Shown one piece after another: positions 26,090 to 38,154 of a stretch of 64,000 bases of DNA. The position numbers and the translations under genes are program-made. Source of the stretch: Flammula alnicola (lineage: Eukaryota > Basidiomycota > Agaricomycetes > Agaricales > Strophariaceae); the NCBI GenBank assembly GCA_015499995.1, contig JADNRV010000089.1, forward strand, positions 163,992 through 227,991, read 5' to 3'. A model generated the notes under the pieces. The model worked only from the letters and a program-made list of their open reading frames with translations, did no database searches and had not been told where the DNA came from. The stretch's first letter is position 1; every line of letters starts with the position of its first letter.

Positions 26090-27524
26090 ATGCATCTCGT
26101 ATCAACGATAAACCCGCTTTCAAAGTCGGAGGGAAACATTCCAGTGACAGTGTTTTGTTACAATGAACAACAAAAATTTCTACGCGTCTCTGCAGATTAC
26201 GAGGTACGTTTGTCGTTGTTCTGGTTGAGTGCAACAACTGAATTCTCGAAACAAGGATACTATACTCAGAGTCCGCGAGGCTTTTGATATCGAAAACGGC
26301 GCGTCGCTTTCGCTGCAGACAGCCTCGCTCGATGTGTGTAAAGGAAGGAACGTCGAGATTGATGAAAGCGCGTATCCCCTCATGTGGACCACGCTAGACG
26401 AAGTCAACGTGGTTATTGGAGGGTCAATTGGCGGTAAAGGTTTGGAAATCCCGATCGTCGTTCCTTAGATGGCCTTCTGAAAACGCGCGCCATGGACAGC
26501 AGACCGACTGAGGCTCAGCAATACTGCTGCCACGTCTCTTCCTACTCCAGCCAAAACACCAACTGTTGGCGGGTCGTCTACCTCCAACAGCGATGTTGAA
26601 ACCGAGGAACGCGGTCAAACAGCCCCACCTGCCAGTAGTAGTGTTGACGTGATTCCGAACAGGAAGGATGAAAAGGGAAAGGAGCGGGAGCAGGAGCAGG
26701 AGCAGGAGCCCAAGACGACCAATGCATATGACCGAGATCGTGAAACATACGAGGCCAGGGTGCAAGAAGAAGAAGAAGAGGAATCTCGGACGTGGAACTT
26801 CCGCGACAAGCCCACTGGTGGCGACAAAGGGGAAGGCAGATCGAACGTCCGCCAAAAGTTCAAGCCGGTTTCTAACCTCTTCCCGCTGGCCACAAGTACT
26901 GGTACGATATTAATTATCTGCGTAATAGCGAAGGATATTGACAGAAGTAAAGAATCCCTTCCCCAAGTAAACAAGGAAAAGATCACATCTTCACCCAATA
27001 GCTATACAACTAACGGTATGATTCGTTCTTTTCAGCTATGCAAAAACCCTATTTACATGTACAATCATTTCAGATCTTCCGAGCGCCGTCAAAAGTCCTC
27101 GCAAGGAAAACCTCGGCGCAGCAGGTAGTAATGCGGCCGATCAAGACCCTCGTTTCGAGATCTCGATTATCGGTCCAGAGCCCAACCAAATCGCTCAATT
27201 CAAGACCCGTGGAAAGCATGCCGTGCGCAAGGTCCTCGCAGCCGCGTGTAAGAGCTTTGATGTTGACTACGAACGGTACGTTTTCATCGTAGTGCCGCCG
27301 AATGAATGCACGACTGATTGGCTGTGCAATGAATGTCCTTATCTAGGTCCCATCTTTTCCTTGCGGTGTCAGTTGAGGACGAGGACGGCAAGATGCAGAC
27401 GCATGAGTTCGAGTGTGCGGAGGATGACACGATGTCGCGGTGCGGTGTGGATGAGAACTCGCGCCTTTTCGTGAAGGTCGACCCGGATGAGGGTGAGGAC
27501 GACGAGCTGCACGATTCTGATTAG
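26090..27524 (+). CDS. Uncharacterised acidic protein with two possible ubiquitin-like modules
   Basis: Exon 1 (26090-26203, MHLVSTINPL...) splices to 26256, giving VTVFCYNEQQKFLRV, DTILRVREAFDI and LDEVNVVIGG, which reads like a beta-grasp (ubiquitin-like) domain. A low-complexity middle follows, rich in Glu/Gln/Arg (KEREQEQEQEPK) and Ser/Thr/Pro. The C-terminal part (RFEISIIGPEPNQIAQFKT, HAVRKVLAAACKSF, NSRLFVKVDPDE) has a similar strand-helix-strand pattern, ending at the stop 27522-27524. The intron between about 26437 and 26530 could not be placed with confidence. I do not recognise a named family; the fold assignment is inference from pattern only. Confidence 0.5.
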
Positions 27525-27733
27525 GATTGCTTCCCATTTTTCCGGTCGTGGTGCGGGAAGCGCGACATATTTCTTGGATATATCCTTGGATTCTCCAGTG
27601 TGGATCTGGGGGCAAGCCTGGTCTACCGCCGAGCAGAGAGAACGTTGTGGATTTGGTATCTTTTTGATTTGATTTGTGTTATGTATGTGCAAATGGAAAG
27701 TCCAAGGTTTTTATATATACCAGACAATATTTA

Positions 27734-28325
27734 CAGTCGAACCCCTCATAACGCATACCTCTGATAAGGCATAACCGGTTAACCCCTTATAACGCATAGC
27801 TCCATCCGTCCACCAAGTTGGTGGGCGGGGAATTGCATAGCATAACGCATAGGTCCGCAATAAGGCATAAGGCATACCCCTCAGCGGGCAAAAGGCATAG
27901 GTTTTGGGCACTATATTAGGTAGAAATTCTTGAATTTAAGGTCAAATAATTGGTTTGCTGGTCGCCCCCACTGTGATGCACCACATGGACAGCTTAAAAC
28001 TAGCCTTTTTAAATTTTGATACTCTTAACCTGCAAAATTATCATTTTCGCGCCCTTTGGCATGATTTTCACACGACTCTAATGACTATGGGACCACTCTC
28101 ACTGGGAGTATCCAAGGAAATCTGAGCTTTCCTTCATAGATTTATTCCCAATGGCCTATATTACTCTCCATGGCATATTTCAGCACCAATACTTTAATTA
28201 TTGTTTGGTATTTTGCCTATGGAATTTTGAATCTATTTTTAGCCTACCTCTGTTAATGCATAACCTCTGATAACACATACCCTGGGCCGTCCACCGAGGG
28301 GTATGTGTTATGAGGGGTTCGACTG
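27734..28325. mobile_element. MITE of Tc1/mariner-pogo type, 592 bp
   Basis: Terminal inverted repeats: the left end CAGTCGAACCCCTCATAAC (27734 on) matches the reverse complement of the right end (to 28325), with one mismatch in about 26 nt. The element is flanked by TA on both sides (27732-27733 and 28326-28327), the target duplication of Tc1/mariner elements. Subterminal direct repeats of the type CTCTGATAA followed by CATA(C/A)C occur at both ends, plus several GCATA(A/G) repeats inside. There is no transposase frame, so the element is non-autonomous. It sits about 210 bp past the stop of the preceding gene. Confidence 0.85.
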
Positions 28326-28327
28326 TA

Positions 28328-29304
28328 CCAAGTAGAGCGACATTAATTGAACAGTGTTTTCGCGTTTAAACTAGTTTACTCTAGTCCAATGAATGGCAAC
28401 AAACGGGCAACAGGACGATGGATAGGCCCGCATGTCTTGTGCGTGTCTCAGCACATGCACACCTTCACAACTCGATTGTTCACTGACGATATGCTCTCAG
28501 CGGCAACTATGTCTAACATTCGAGACCTTGTATAAAGACAGCCCTCGGATTTGTCTGAGCAAGCGCTCACAAATCTACCCCCATCGTACGCTTACAATTC
28601 ACACCACTACTACTGTTCGCGCTACCCTGTAAGCCAGTTCAACGGTCTTTCGTGGGCGCCTATCTCAGTACAAGATTATTTTGGAACAGAAAGACTTGTA
28701 CCACAGCACTTAATTTACCGGTGGGCCTTTTTAGGTCGCATCTGCTGAGATAGTCGTACTCATCCCACTCAGAGTCGTTTACATACAGCAGCCACTTAAA
28801 TTAAAAGCGGATTTCGGGTCGCTAACGGCGCCACCACATACATTGTCCTTGTTTGCCTCGAAATTCGTATTCCTCAATCCTGTAAATTCAATATTCAGCG
28901 TTTTTAAAGTAAATCAAAATTAAATGCAATACCCTCTAGCATGTCTAATCTTTCAACCATGCATTGAATCCATCATTTCACGCCACAATCCGTTGGGCTG
29001 CCAATCAGCATCTTCAGCTGCTTGATAGGAATCGTACGATTGTAACCTCGTCTTATATTCGCCATGCTAAAGCGTCATTTATCTCTACTCAGACCATAGA
29101 TGCAATTTTTTCCAGATGGATTTTCCATAGTGCCAGACTAGGCACTTATATCAAGATCGCAATCCACTATAACTCAGAACTGCAGTCCAAATAACGTTGC
29201 CACCGGGATATGAGCAAGAATATTCCTTTTTAGGAGGGAGTATAGGTCTCCGAAGCACCTCCGAAGCATCCAATACCTAATCTTATTGAAGGGCAAAGAC
29301 GTCT
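28328..29304. other. Intergenic, nothing recognised
   Basis: About 1 kb of AT-rich sequence between the MITE and P450 copy b. No family motif, RNA gene or convincing frame seen. Confidence 0.4.
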
Positions 29305-31518
29305 GTGGGATGCATTCAGATAAATAGTGGTGGAATGGCACCACTCGCTCGTTCAGACCTCTATCTATCGCATTACACTACTATCGATGGACGTCGACTT
29401 AAGGAGCGCTGGTCTTTCGCTCCTATTATTTCTCTGGTGGCCGTCGTTTTGAATACTTTCGTGAAACGCTGGGGTTCAGATCATGATGTCCACCCCTTTC
29501 CACCCGGTCCAAAGCCAAAACCAGTGATTGGGAATATGTTCGACTTCCCAACGGTTGAGCCGGCCATCCATTATGTCGACTGGGGAAAGAAATATAATAG
29601 TATGTCCAGTATCACTTTCCTTTTGACATCTCACAACTGGTCTAGGCGACATTCTTTACGCACGGACTCTAGGAACTCAGATCGTTGTGCTGAACTCTGT
29701 TGCAGACGCGGAAGAACTCTTGGAACGGCGTTCCACTAATTATTCTGACAGGCTAAGTATGACGATCCTAAAACTGTATGTACGCCTTCGATTAATGATA
29801 TATATATATATCTCTATGCTGACCGAAACATTGCGCTCAGCATGGGGTGGAACAGGAACATTCTTACTATGCCTTACGGCGAGGAGTGGAGAATTCATCG
29901 AAAGGTGTGCCAACAGAGCTTCCGCCAGGAAATGGTTGCCAAGTATCATCCCATTCAAATCCGCAAAATCTGCGCGATGCTTCGAGGCGTCCTGCAGACT
30001 CCCGAAAAATTCTACGACCATAGTACAATGTAAGCAGTTCGGATAAGCGCTGGAATAAGTCATGCCTACTCCAAGTCGCTTGCATTTCTGCTAGGGCTTC
30101 AATCGCCATCCCAATGGCATCAATATATGGATACGACGTCGAATCCCTGGATGATCCACTCGTTCACATTGCCGACACCAGCATTGAGAAAGGACTGAAA
30201 CTGCTGACTCCCGCGTTTTCGTTCCTGTGCAGTATGCCTTACATAGGAAAGGTGGTTACCTGCCTCCCAGGAATTAAGGCTCGGGCGCAGGAAGTAAGGC
30301 GACTGTCAGATATTCTAACGACCCAGCCTATGGAATTTGCCGAGAAGCGTTTTGTAAGAACAATCGTTATTCTTTCACGCATGTGTCTAATCGATACTCG
30401 AGATGGAAGGGACGCCTGCAGATCCCTCTTTGGCCTCTGATTTTTTCGAGAGGAAAAATACTGTCGGCTGTTCGCAAGAGGAAGAAAAAGTCATCAGCAA
30501 TGTGGGGTTCACAGTCTATAGCGGTAGGTCCAGTGCTCACTGCTTACTCGATGTATCATGTTGTTACGCCCATCCAATGCCAGCCGCTTCCGACACAACG
30601 AACAATGCAGTTCAGACGTTCTTGTATCTCATGGTCGCACATCCCGATGTCCAGAAGGTGCGCAGGCAGAGATCGATCGCGTGATTGGGGAACGTCTCCC
30701 GAATTTCGATGACCGCCCTTCTTTGCCATATATTGATGCTATTTACCGGGAAATCCTTCGTTGGCATCCACCGGGCCCACTCGGCATGCCACATTCCGCC
30801 TCCGAGGATGATCATTACAAAGGTTATTTAATCCCCAAAGGTGCGGCCGCTGCTCCGAATTATCCATGGCACGAGCACCCTAATTTAAGAATTGCGTAGG
30901 TGCCATGGTCAATGCGAATATCTGGTTAGGATCCTGCCATACGTTTGTTATCTCCCCAGCAGGCTGACCTGTGTTGAAGGGCGATGACACACGATGAAAG
31001 AATATATCCAGAACCTTACACATTTAAGCCAGAACGATTCCTCGATGGCAATGGGAATTTGACTGATGATGATCGGGTATTAGCGTATGGATTTGGGCGA
31101 AGGTCTGAACATACTTCGTCTTCCTTTACTCCAAAAAGCGCTGACCCACATATACATGGTGCATGCGCAGAGTATGTGCCGGGAAATATGTCGCAAGCTC
31201 AACTGTTTGTTAAGTTATGGTTTTCACTTGAATGCATTGCTGATCATGCACATTCGTAGTTATGGATCACCTTTGTCTCGTTGTTAGCCTGCTTCAGCTT
31301 TGGTAAGGCAAAGGACGAGTTCGGGAATGATGTCGAGGTAGAGGGCGACTACGAGGATATGGGCGTGCTGAGGTAGGTGTTACATCTTCAAAATAAATCA
31401 TCCGGATAGCTCAACCGAAGTTCCTGCCTGCAGCAGCAAGAAACCCATTAAGTTCTCTATCAGAGCTAGATCTGAAGTTTACCGCAAGTTAATTGAGGAG
31501 ACAGCGACCGCGGAATGA
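29305..31518 (+). pseudogene. Cytochrome P450 (copy b), frameshifted
   Basis: Second member of the P450 family in this window, with the same intron positions as copy c. Exons: from 29305 or 29396 to 29599, 29646-29774, 29841-30029, 30095-30353, 30403-30523, 30584-30840, 30900-30924, 30980-31102, 31171-31204, 31260-31372, 31434-31518. Motifs: FPPGPKPKPVIGNM hinge, AASDTT I-helix, YREILRW ExxR, KPERFLDGN, heme loop YGFGRRVCAGKY. A one-base loss at about 30655-30661 (between HPDVQK and AQAEIDRVIG in the K-helix approach) breaks the frame just downstream of the I-helix. The N terminus is also unclear: the ATG matching copy c (29396) is out of frame with the hinge, so only an upstream ATG (29305 or 29333) would work. 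Probably a young pseudogene. Confidence 0.8.
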
Positions 31519-31909
31519 GGATAAATAGATGGTGCCTTGTGGACAGTGTTTACGCCTCCTCCTTGGACGATGGATCGATGACAATGATGACATGTTCCAG
31601 ACAGAAAATTCGTGTCGATCGTACGTGTGAATATTTAGTTACGTAGTTTTCGAAATGGCGAATTCAACGCCTTTGGAAGGCCCTAACTTTAGTGTCCTAT
31701 GTAGAGGTCGGCGCTCGAAAATAAATATTACACGGTTTTCCAGAACAGTGCCGCTTGGAGCCCTTATTCAGGGTGTACAGAGCAGGATCATCTTCCGAAG
31801 TACTCCGGAACCTTACCTGCCTACGGGAGACTAGATTCGATCAGGGCGCGAGGATCGTCTCCTTCAATCCGTAGAACAAAATAACAAATAAATATTGAGA
31901 TCCGTAGAT

Positions 31910-31949
31910 CTACCACTCCGGGAAAGCGTGTCATCCTTGTGCAGGGGCC

Positions 31950-31980
<31 letters not shown>

Positions 31981-32004
31981 TTCGTATGTCACCCCGAAGG
32001 GGAC
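31910..32004 (-). ncRNA. U6: U6 spliceosomal snRNA (gene or close copy)
   Basis: The minus strand from 32004 reads a 5' stem-loop (GTCCCCTTCGGGG), then AAATTGGAACGATACAGAG, AAGATTAGCATGGCCCCTGC, ACAAGGATGACACGC. It contains the invariant ACAGAG box, the AGC catalytic triad in TTAGCATGG, and the GATGACACGC segment after the intramolecular stem-loop. The 5' end is set at the stem-loop; the 3' end is approximate. Oddity: no run of four or more T directly follows the expected 3' end (next TTTT about 40 nt on), so termination by Pol III is unclear and it could be a retrocopy. No U6 intron is seen. It lies between P450b and F-box1. Confidence 0.85.
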
Positions 32005-32314
32005 AATACCTTGCGAGTTGGAGACCTTCCGATCAACGGGACTTTGTATTTTGTTCAGCTCGCGAGGTGGGAAATCACGTGTTCTCGTTGCGCGGCTGCA
32101 GCTTTACTGAGCTTTACTGCAGCTTGTTCTGTTCTTGTCCTCCCGGCCCTTGCACCAGCTTACTCTTAAAACTTTTATACAAGGGCCCAGAAAATATCTC
32201 ATATTGTCTGATTCTCTCGGCACCCCGAATTCTGATCCATACAACATCGTTGTTACAGGATTCTAGACGTATTATAATATACGTACTCTATGTGCTTACG
32301 AGGAAATACACACG

Positions 32315-34120
32315 ATGGTGGGCCTTTTTTTGCATTATGACCATGCCTTTTCTTACTGAGTCGACATTTCTGTATAGTTCTTCAACTCTCCCTTTCACGA
32401 CCACCTTCGAACCAATTATGTTCCATCGGGCATCGACGTCAGCCATGTCCAACAACTTCTGCTGAGCCGGAGGCAGGACTAGTGAGACTTAACAACCGGT
32501 TATCACATTTGAAGAGGCAGTTGGATAATATGAAGACGGAGAGGGATGACTTGAAGGACAGTATTGATGAGCACTACCGCCTTCTTGCTCCTTTTCGCTG
32601 CTTACCTGACGACATGCTCAGAGAGATTTTCATATGGTGTTTACCTGGAGACCATCAGGCAACGATGAGCGCCGAAGAGCCACCGCTCACCCTTGCCGTG
32701 TCTGTAAGCGATGGAGGTTTGTTGTATATCACACGCCCCGCCTCTGGGCTTCATTGCACGTTGGCCTTCCCGTCGCCCCAAGTTTTGAGCGTGCCTTGTC
32801 CTCTCCACCAATGCCCCCGGAGATTAGAGAGAAAGCGACCTTGGAGCTCGAAGCCCGAGTTCAATTACACCAACGCGCCATTTCAGAATGGTTAGATCGT
32901 TCTGGGAGCTGCCCACTTTCAATATCAATCCACCCCAACCAAATAACCGCATTCAGCGGTATACCAAGGTTCAGTCCTACATCAACCTCATTCTCACCTT
33001 CGCCCACCGCATGGGCAGCCTTGATATAACAGTGCCCCATGGCGACCTTTCTGGCCTGTTAGCCTCCATTCCTTTCACCGCCTTTCCAGTTCTCCGCGTT
33101 CTACGTTTGAGGTTCTCGCGTAGGGAATATCACGATCCCCAATGGAGGAATGGCGGGCTACTAAACGCCAAACAACTTTCTGTGTTGAAACTATCCTATT
33201 TCCCGCACCACATCTCGGCCACCGAAGTCGACTGGTCTCAACTTACCTATCTTGCCTTTTCTGAAGACGGTTCTTTATATGGGCAGAGAGTCAATATCCA
33301 GGACGCACAGAAGATCTTCACTCGTTGTACGCGACTAATTTATTGTTCTGTCAGCATATTCGATACCCGAACGGACATGGCTATATCAACCCCCTTGTCC
33401 CTCCCTTACCTCCAAACCCTACTCATCATCGACGGTTCGACTTGGTCCACTTTGGCGAATCTATTCGAATTTTTGGACACACCGTCTCTTCGCGCCATAT
33501 CTTATCACTCCATGTCCTGGCCGACGAGTACCCGACACACTCCTCTAATCGTGCTCTTATCGCGAAACAGCACTCACGTCGAGCGCTTGACAACAGACAT
33601 TCAGTACTATACCCTGGAGGATCTAGCACTATGTTTAAAACTTGTTCCGTTTTTGACACATTTCGCCATCGAGGCGTGTCGCTTAGGTCCCACGGAGGAG
33701 CAGGCGATTAATCGCCCTTACCTACCTGTCATGCCTAAGGTGATGAAAGCCGCCTTGAATCTTCTGACGCCGGACGACAGAAATTCACCATATTGTCGCC
33801 ATCTTCATGTCCTCAACCTGAACTTAAAACATATTTCACTGCGTCTCTCCGATATCGACTTATTGAATTTCATCCAACAACGAATGAAAGCCGCCGAAGC
33901 CTTCGAGTCGGATGTCGCAATTCTGACCGAAGTCACTTTCACATCTCCTGACGAGATGGAGCTCGACATACGCCCGTTCCTTCAGCAGTATATTGAGGAT
34001 GGTATGAAGCTGGATCTCAATTACCGCCCTCCAATCCCATTATCGATAACGTCCGGGTTTTTCAGCCCTTACAATGGAGTCGTGAAGCGGCCCGAGAACG
34101 CTGGAATATTCCATGTTTAG
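32315..34120 (+). pseudogene. F-box protein gene 1, multiply frameshifted
   Basis: Paralogue of F-box4. First coding exon is the ATG alone (32315-32317), then an intron 32318-32377, then FNSP...LRTNYVPSGIDVSHVQQ. Compared with copies 3 and 4, single bases are missing near 32466 (in CTGCTGAGCC), near 32694 (in CTTGCCGTG, before the CKRW motif) and near 32930 (in ATCCACCCCAACC). Each shifts the frame. The C-terminal two thirds (from about 32940, KVQSYINLILTFAHRMGSLD to the stop at 34120) remain open. F-box proteins of this type (coiled coil, F-box, repeat-containing C terminus) are substrate adaptors for SCF ubiquitin ligases and are strongly expanded in mushrooms. Its 3' UTR start matches that of F-box4. 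Confidence 0.8.
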
Positions 34121-34402
34121 GTATTGTTGTTTTCTTAGATCAAGGGCAGTTGTATCTTTTGCATGTATGAATGTACGTATACCTAATAGTATGTAGAATC
34201 TATGTACATCGTTAAGTAGAACTTCTCAGTTTGGTGTAATGGCCGAACGCTGCCGCGGATTGGCCGCGGAGCAATGATCAGTGCTCCGTGGGAAATTGCC
34301 GCCTGGCAACAATTGGATGACTATTACTTGTCCTGCACCATCACTCTCATAAGACTCCCGCTGCGATTTAAGGACGTTTTGAACAAGGTAACCATTGATA
34401 TA

Positions 34403-36008
34403 ATGGTTTGTCTTGTCGTTACTTGCGATCAACTTGCTATGTCACAAAGTATCTGATTCATCGTGGCTTTTTCTCTCTCACAGGCCCCGTTTGACTCCCC
34501 ATTCTCAGAGCGCATCCGCACCAATTATATCCCTTCAAGCACTGACAAAATCCAGATTCGCCGACTGCTCGATGAACCGCTAGATAGGTTATCGAAGCTC
34601 GACGATGATATATCGCATCTACAGCAAGAATTTGATGAACTGGAGAAGCAAAGGGATGACCTGCAGGCCATTATCACCGAACATTATCGCTTGCTCACTC
34701 CATTTCGACGTCTGCCTGACGATGTTCTCAGGGAGATATTCCTATCTTGTCTCCCAGATCAACATAATGCAGTCATGAGCTCCCTCGAGCCACCATTGCT
34801 GCTCGGCCGTATCTGCAAGCGTTGGAGGACCGTTGTTTACCACACACCCCGCCTTTGGGCTACTTTACACATTGGACTTCCGATTCCTCCCAGCTATCCC
34901 CCGTTGTTGCCTCAAGAAAAGCTCCAGAGCATAAACGCAGATTACCAGGCGAGGTCGGAACGCCATCTTGATGCAATTCGTCAATGGCTCTCCCTTTCGG
35001 GCACAAGTCCACTTTCGTTATCGCTTCATCCACACGACAACGCACCCTACCATCGCATCGATACCGTGCGGCCTTATTTCAATTTGCTCCTCGCATGCTC
35101 GCATCGTTGGCACAGCCTCGAGATGACGGTCAATCCTCAAGAGGACTCCACCATGTTGACCTCGATAACTTCGGACGCTGTTCCCATGCTCGAGGTTCTT
35201 CGCCTAAAGTTCTCCGCTCGAGCCGCCCATGATCCGAATTGGATAAATACGGGGCTCCTAAACGCGAAGAATCTTCGACGCGTACATCTACCCAATTCCC
35301 TTTCCAACTCACAGCGCTCGAAATTGGTTGGTCTAACCTCACTCATCTTATCCTGTCCGACATCTCTTACATGACAAGAAAATACACGATGGACGAGGCA
35401 TATACGATCTTCAGCCACTGCCATAGCCTCGTACATTGCACCCTTGCTATCTTCGCCAATTTTCCGGAGATTTCTTTGCCCGATGTCATTCTATCCCTCC
35501 CATACCTCGAATCTTTGTCGATTATAGATGAATGTGGTCCGTTGGCGATGTTATTCGATTGCTTTTACACCCCAGCCCTTCGATCCGTGACATATTCCTC
35601 CGTATTTTGGCCTTTGAACTTCCGTCGATCCCCTTTGCTTGCACTCCTTTCACAAGGAGTCGCAGCGTTGAATGCTTGACGATGGACCACCGGTTTTTCT
35701 TTTTGGCCGATCTGGTGGAATGTTTGCGGCTGACGCCGTTCCTCACTCACTACACCCATCAACCATCTCCTCTCGGGTTATCCACAGAGCAATCAAGGAG
35801 GATCAATGATCTGCCAGTTATGTCGAATATCGTGAAGCCATTTCTCGACCTTCTAACGCCGGTCGATAGCCTTCAGTGCTACTGGCCCCTCCTCCAGGAG
35901 ATGGCTCTGAACGACTTGCCAACCGCTCACGACAACGATGTGTTGAGCTTCGTTCAGGGAGAATGCGGGTGTCTGGATCTTCGGACATTCTGCCGCTCAA
36001 GAAAGTGA
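34403..36008 (+). pseudogene. F-box protein gene 2, frameshifted
   Basis: Most diverged of the four paralogues. ATG 34403-34405, intron 34406-34483, then APFDSPFSERIRTNYIPSS, a coiled coil (SKLDDDISHLQQEFDELEKQ), the F-box FRRLPDDVLREIFLSCLP, GRICKRWRTVVYHTPRLWA and the downstream repeats. The frame is clean to about 35290. It then shifts so that FQLTALEIGWSNLTHLILS is in another frame, and again near 35655 before SVECLTMDHRFFFLADLVE. The last frame closes at 36008, shorter than F-box4 (576 aa). Two unexplained frame changes without intron signals argue for a pseudogene. Confidence 0.7.
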
Positions 36009-36550
36009 AAGTCAAGTTCTACCACGATAAGCAGGTTGACATTCATCTTTTCTTCTGGAGCATATCGACAATGGGTTGCAATTGGACCTCAGCTATCCTC
36101 TACCCAGAAAGTGGACGCCGGGGAAGATTAATCCCCGTACTGGCCTTAGAAAGCGCCGCGATACGTCTTTACCTTTGTAAGGTCGTACAAGTACAGTATT
36201 TCGCCACGGTAAATATCGCTTCTGCTGCACTTCCCAATAATATTGCGCGATCAACGTGTTACATCGCACCCTTCCCTGACTGAACCTACCCTGATTTATC
36301 ATCCCCACCCGATAAGGACTTTTTGCTTACCGAGATGGGTTCAATTGGCCACATTTCTTTGACCAAAATTCCACCGGAAACAATAGAGAACTCGCCAAGA
36401 GTATCCGAGTCTGCGACGAGGACAGCCTTGGGACAGCCAACTCAGTCGACATCGTGATCAATAAGGGCCCCTCCACGCTTTCAAATCTGGCACCCTCTCT
36501 CGTAATGATTTCGGTGTCGCCTGTGTAAGATGTTAGGAAGAATATCTCAG

Positions 36551-36573
36551 TTTGGTCCTGCTATAGGACCAAA
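36551..36573. promoter_or_regulatory. Inverted repeat upstream of Gfo/Idh-1
   Basis: TTTGGTCC and GGACCAAA arms separated by seven bases, about 310 nt before the Gfo/Idh-1 ATG. The same repeat occurs upstream of Gfo/Idh-2 at 50761-50782. The surrounding ~500 bp are also similar between the two copies, so this may be shared ancestry rather than selection. A dyad of this size could be a binding site for a dimeric regulator. Confidence 0.4.
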
Positions 36574-36880
36574 TGCTCAGTACTCAACGTTACTCAAAGC
36601 TTAACCGCGTCAATTAATAAGACTGATTACTACGGATTACTGAGCTCTTCGTACGTCTAGGTACCGTCTGGGAAAATTGCAATCCTTGCTATAGTACATT
36701 TGTAAGTGGTCAGTCAAATGATAGCCATTTCACCTGCGTACTTACTGTACTTATTCAATTTCTGTCTTTGAAGCAGAAATCGGCATCGAGTGGACCTCGA
36801 CAATTTATATATCTTCATACTACGAGTAAGCGCCGTCATCTGCTTTCACATTGACGCACATATCCATATCAACTGTAACA

Positions 36881-38154
36881 ATGTCCTCACCTATCAAAGT
36901 AGGTTTCATCGGTCTGTCCGCGAAAGGCTGGGCCTCGTCTGCACTCGCGCCCTCCCTGGTGCAGCCCTCGCTTCAAGGGAAATACGACCTCGTCGCAGTT
37001 TCCACTACTCAGAGGCATCAGCCAAGGCCTCTGCCGAGAAATATGGAGCCCAGGTCGGACATCAAGTCAAAGCATACCACGGTGATAGCTCTCATATTGC
37101 GGCCGATCCCAATGTCGACCTTGTGGTTGTCTCGGTCAAGGCTCCATTGCACAAGCAGGTGGTGTTGCCGGTGATCGAGGCTAAAAAGGATTTCTTTGTT
37201 GAATGGCCCGCGGGGGCGAACTTGGCGGAGACGCTTGAGATAGCGGAGGCTGCCAAGATTCATGGCGTCAAATCTTTCGTGGGCCTTCAAGGGCGACTTT
37301 CACCTACTATGAAGAAGGTATGCTACCTGATATTCGTGTAATATAGTCCACAAGGCTTACCTTGGTTCTCAGGTGAAAGAGCTGATCGATTCTGGAGCAA
37401 TTGGAACTGTCCGGTCTTCAATTTTCGTTTGTTCTCTTTTTTATGTGGAGTAGTAGAGCATCATTTTCTAACTACGCTCCCAGATCGTCTAGTGCAGCGT
37501 GAGCATAACTTTTGGCCACCCGTCGTCAGTGCTGGGAGTCTATACCAAATCGATAAGAAAAATGGTGCGTCTTACATGTTTTGTTCAGAAGGATTCCAAT
37601 TGACAGTTCCATGGTAGGCGTAACGGTACTGAGCATTGCCGCAGGCCACCAGCTCGACACGTTTACCTTCGTTCTGGGTGACTTCTCAGTATCAACGCCA
37701 CGGCTACCACCGTCTATCCCATCGCAACTATAGTCGACGCGGACGGGAAACCAACAGGCGAGATGCTGCCTGCCACGACTCCCGACCACTATTCCATCTC
37801 TGGGGTGCTCAAATCGGGAGCGCTGGCTACCGTTGTCTGGCGCACAGGTTATCCTACAACGAAAGGCCGCAGGACACTGTTATGGGAGATTGATGGAGAG
37901 GAAGGATCCATCAGGCTCGAGTCCGATAGCTTGGCATTTATCAACATGCAGAATCCGACGTTATATTGAACGGAGAAGTCGTCGAGGTGGAAGGTGCTGA
38001 GACGGAGGTGATTGGTATCATTGGCGCCGCTTGGGAGTCCTATGCGAACGGGGAGAAGGGTCAATATGCCACTATCGATGACGCGGTTAAGAATCAACGT
38101 CTTTTGGATGCGGTCAATAGGAGTTTGGCCGAGGGCAAGACGATCGTGTTGTAA
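36881..38154 (+). pseudogene. Gfo/Idh/MocA-family oxidoreductase, copy 1 (frameshifted)
   Basis: NAD(P)-dependent sugar/inositol-type dehydrogenase family. The N terminus IKVGFIGLSAKGWASSALAP carries a Rossmann GxxGxxxxG-like turn; DLVVVSVKAPLHKQVVLPVI and AKKDFFVEWPAGANLAET are the cofactor and substrate motifs seen in fungal galactose-regulator/Gal80-like members. Compared with copy 2, single bases are missing near 37010 (after VAVSTT), near 37690 (after VLGDFS) and near 37967 (in NPTLY), each shifting the frame. The region 37420-37560 also lacks a clean reading. Intron at about 37318-37372. Not translatable as one protein. Confidence 0.8.
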
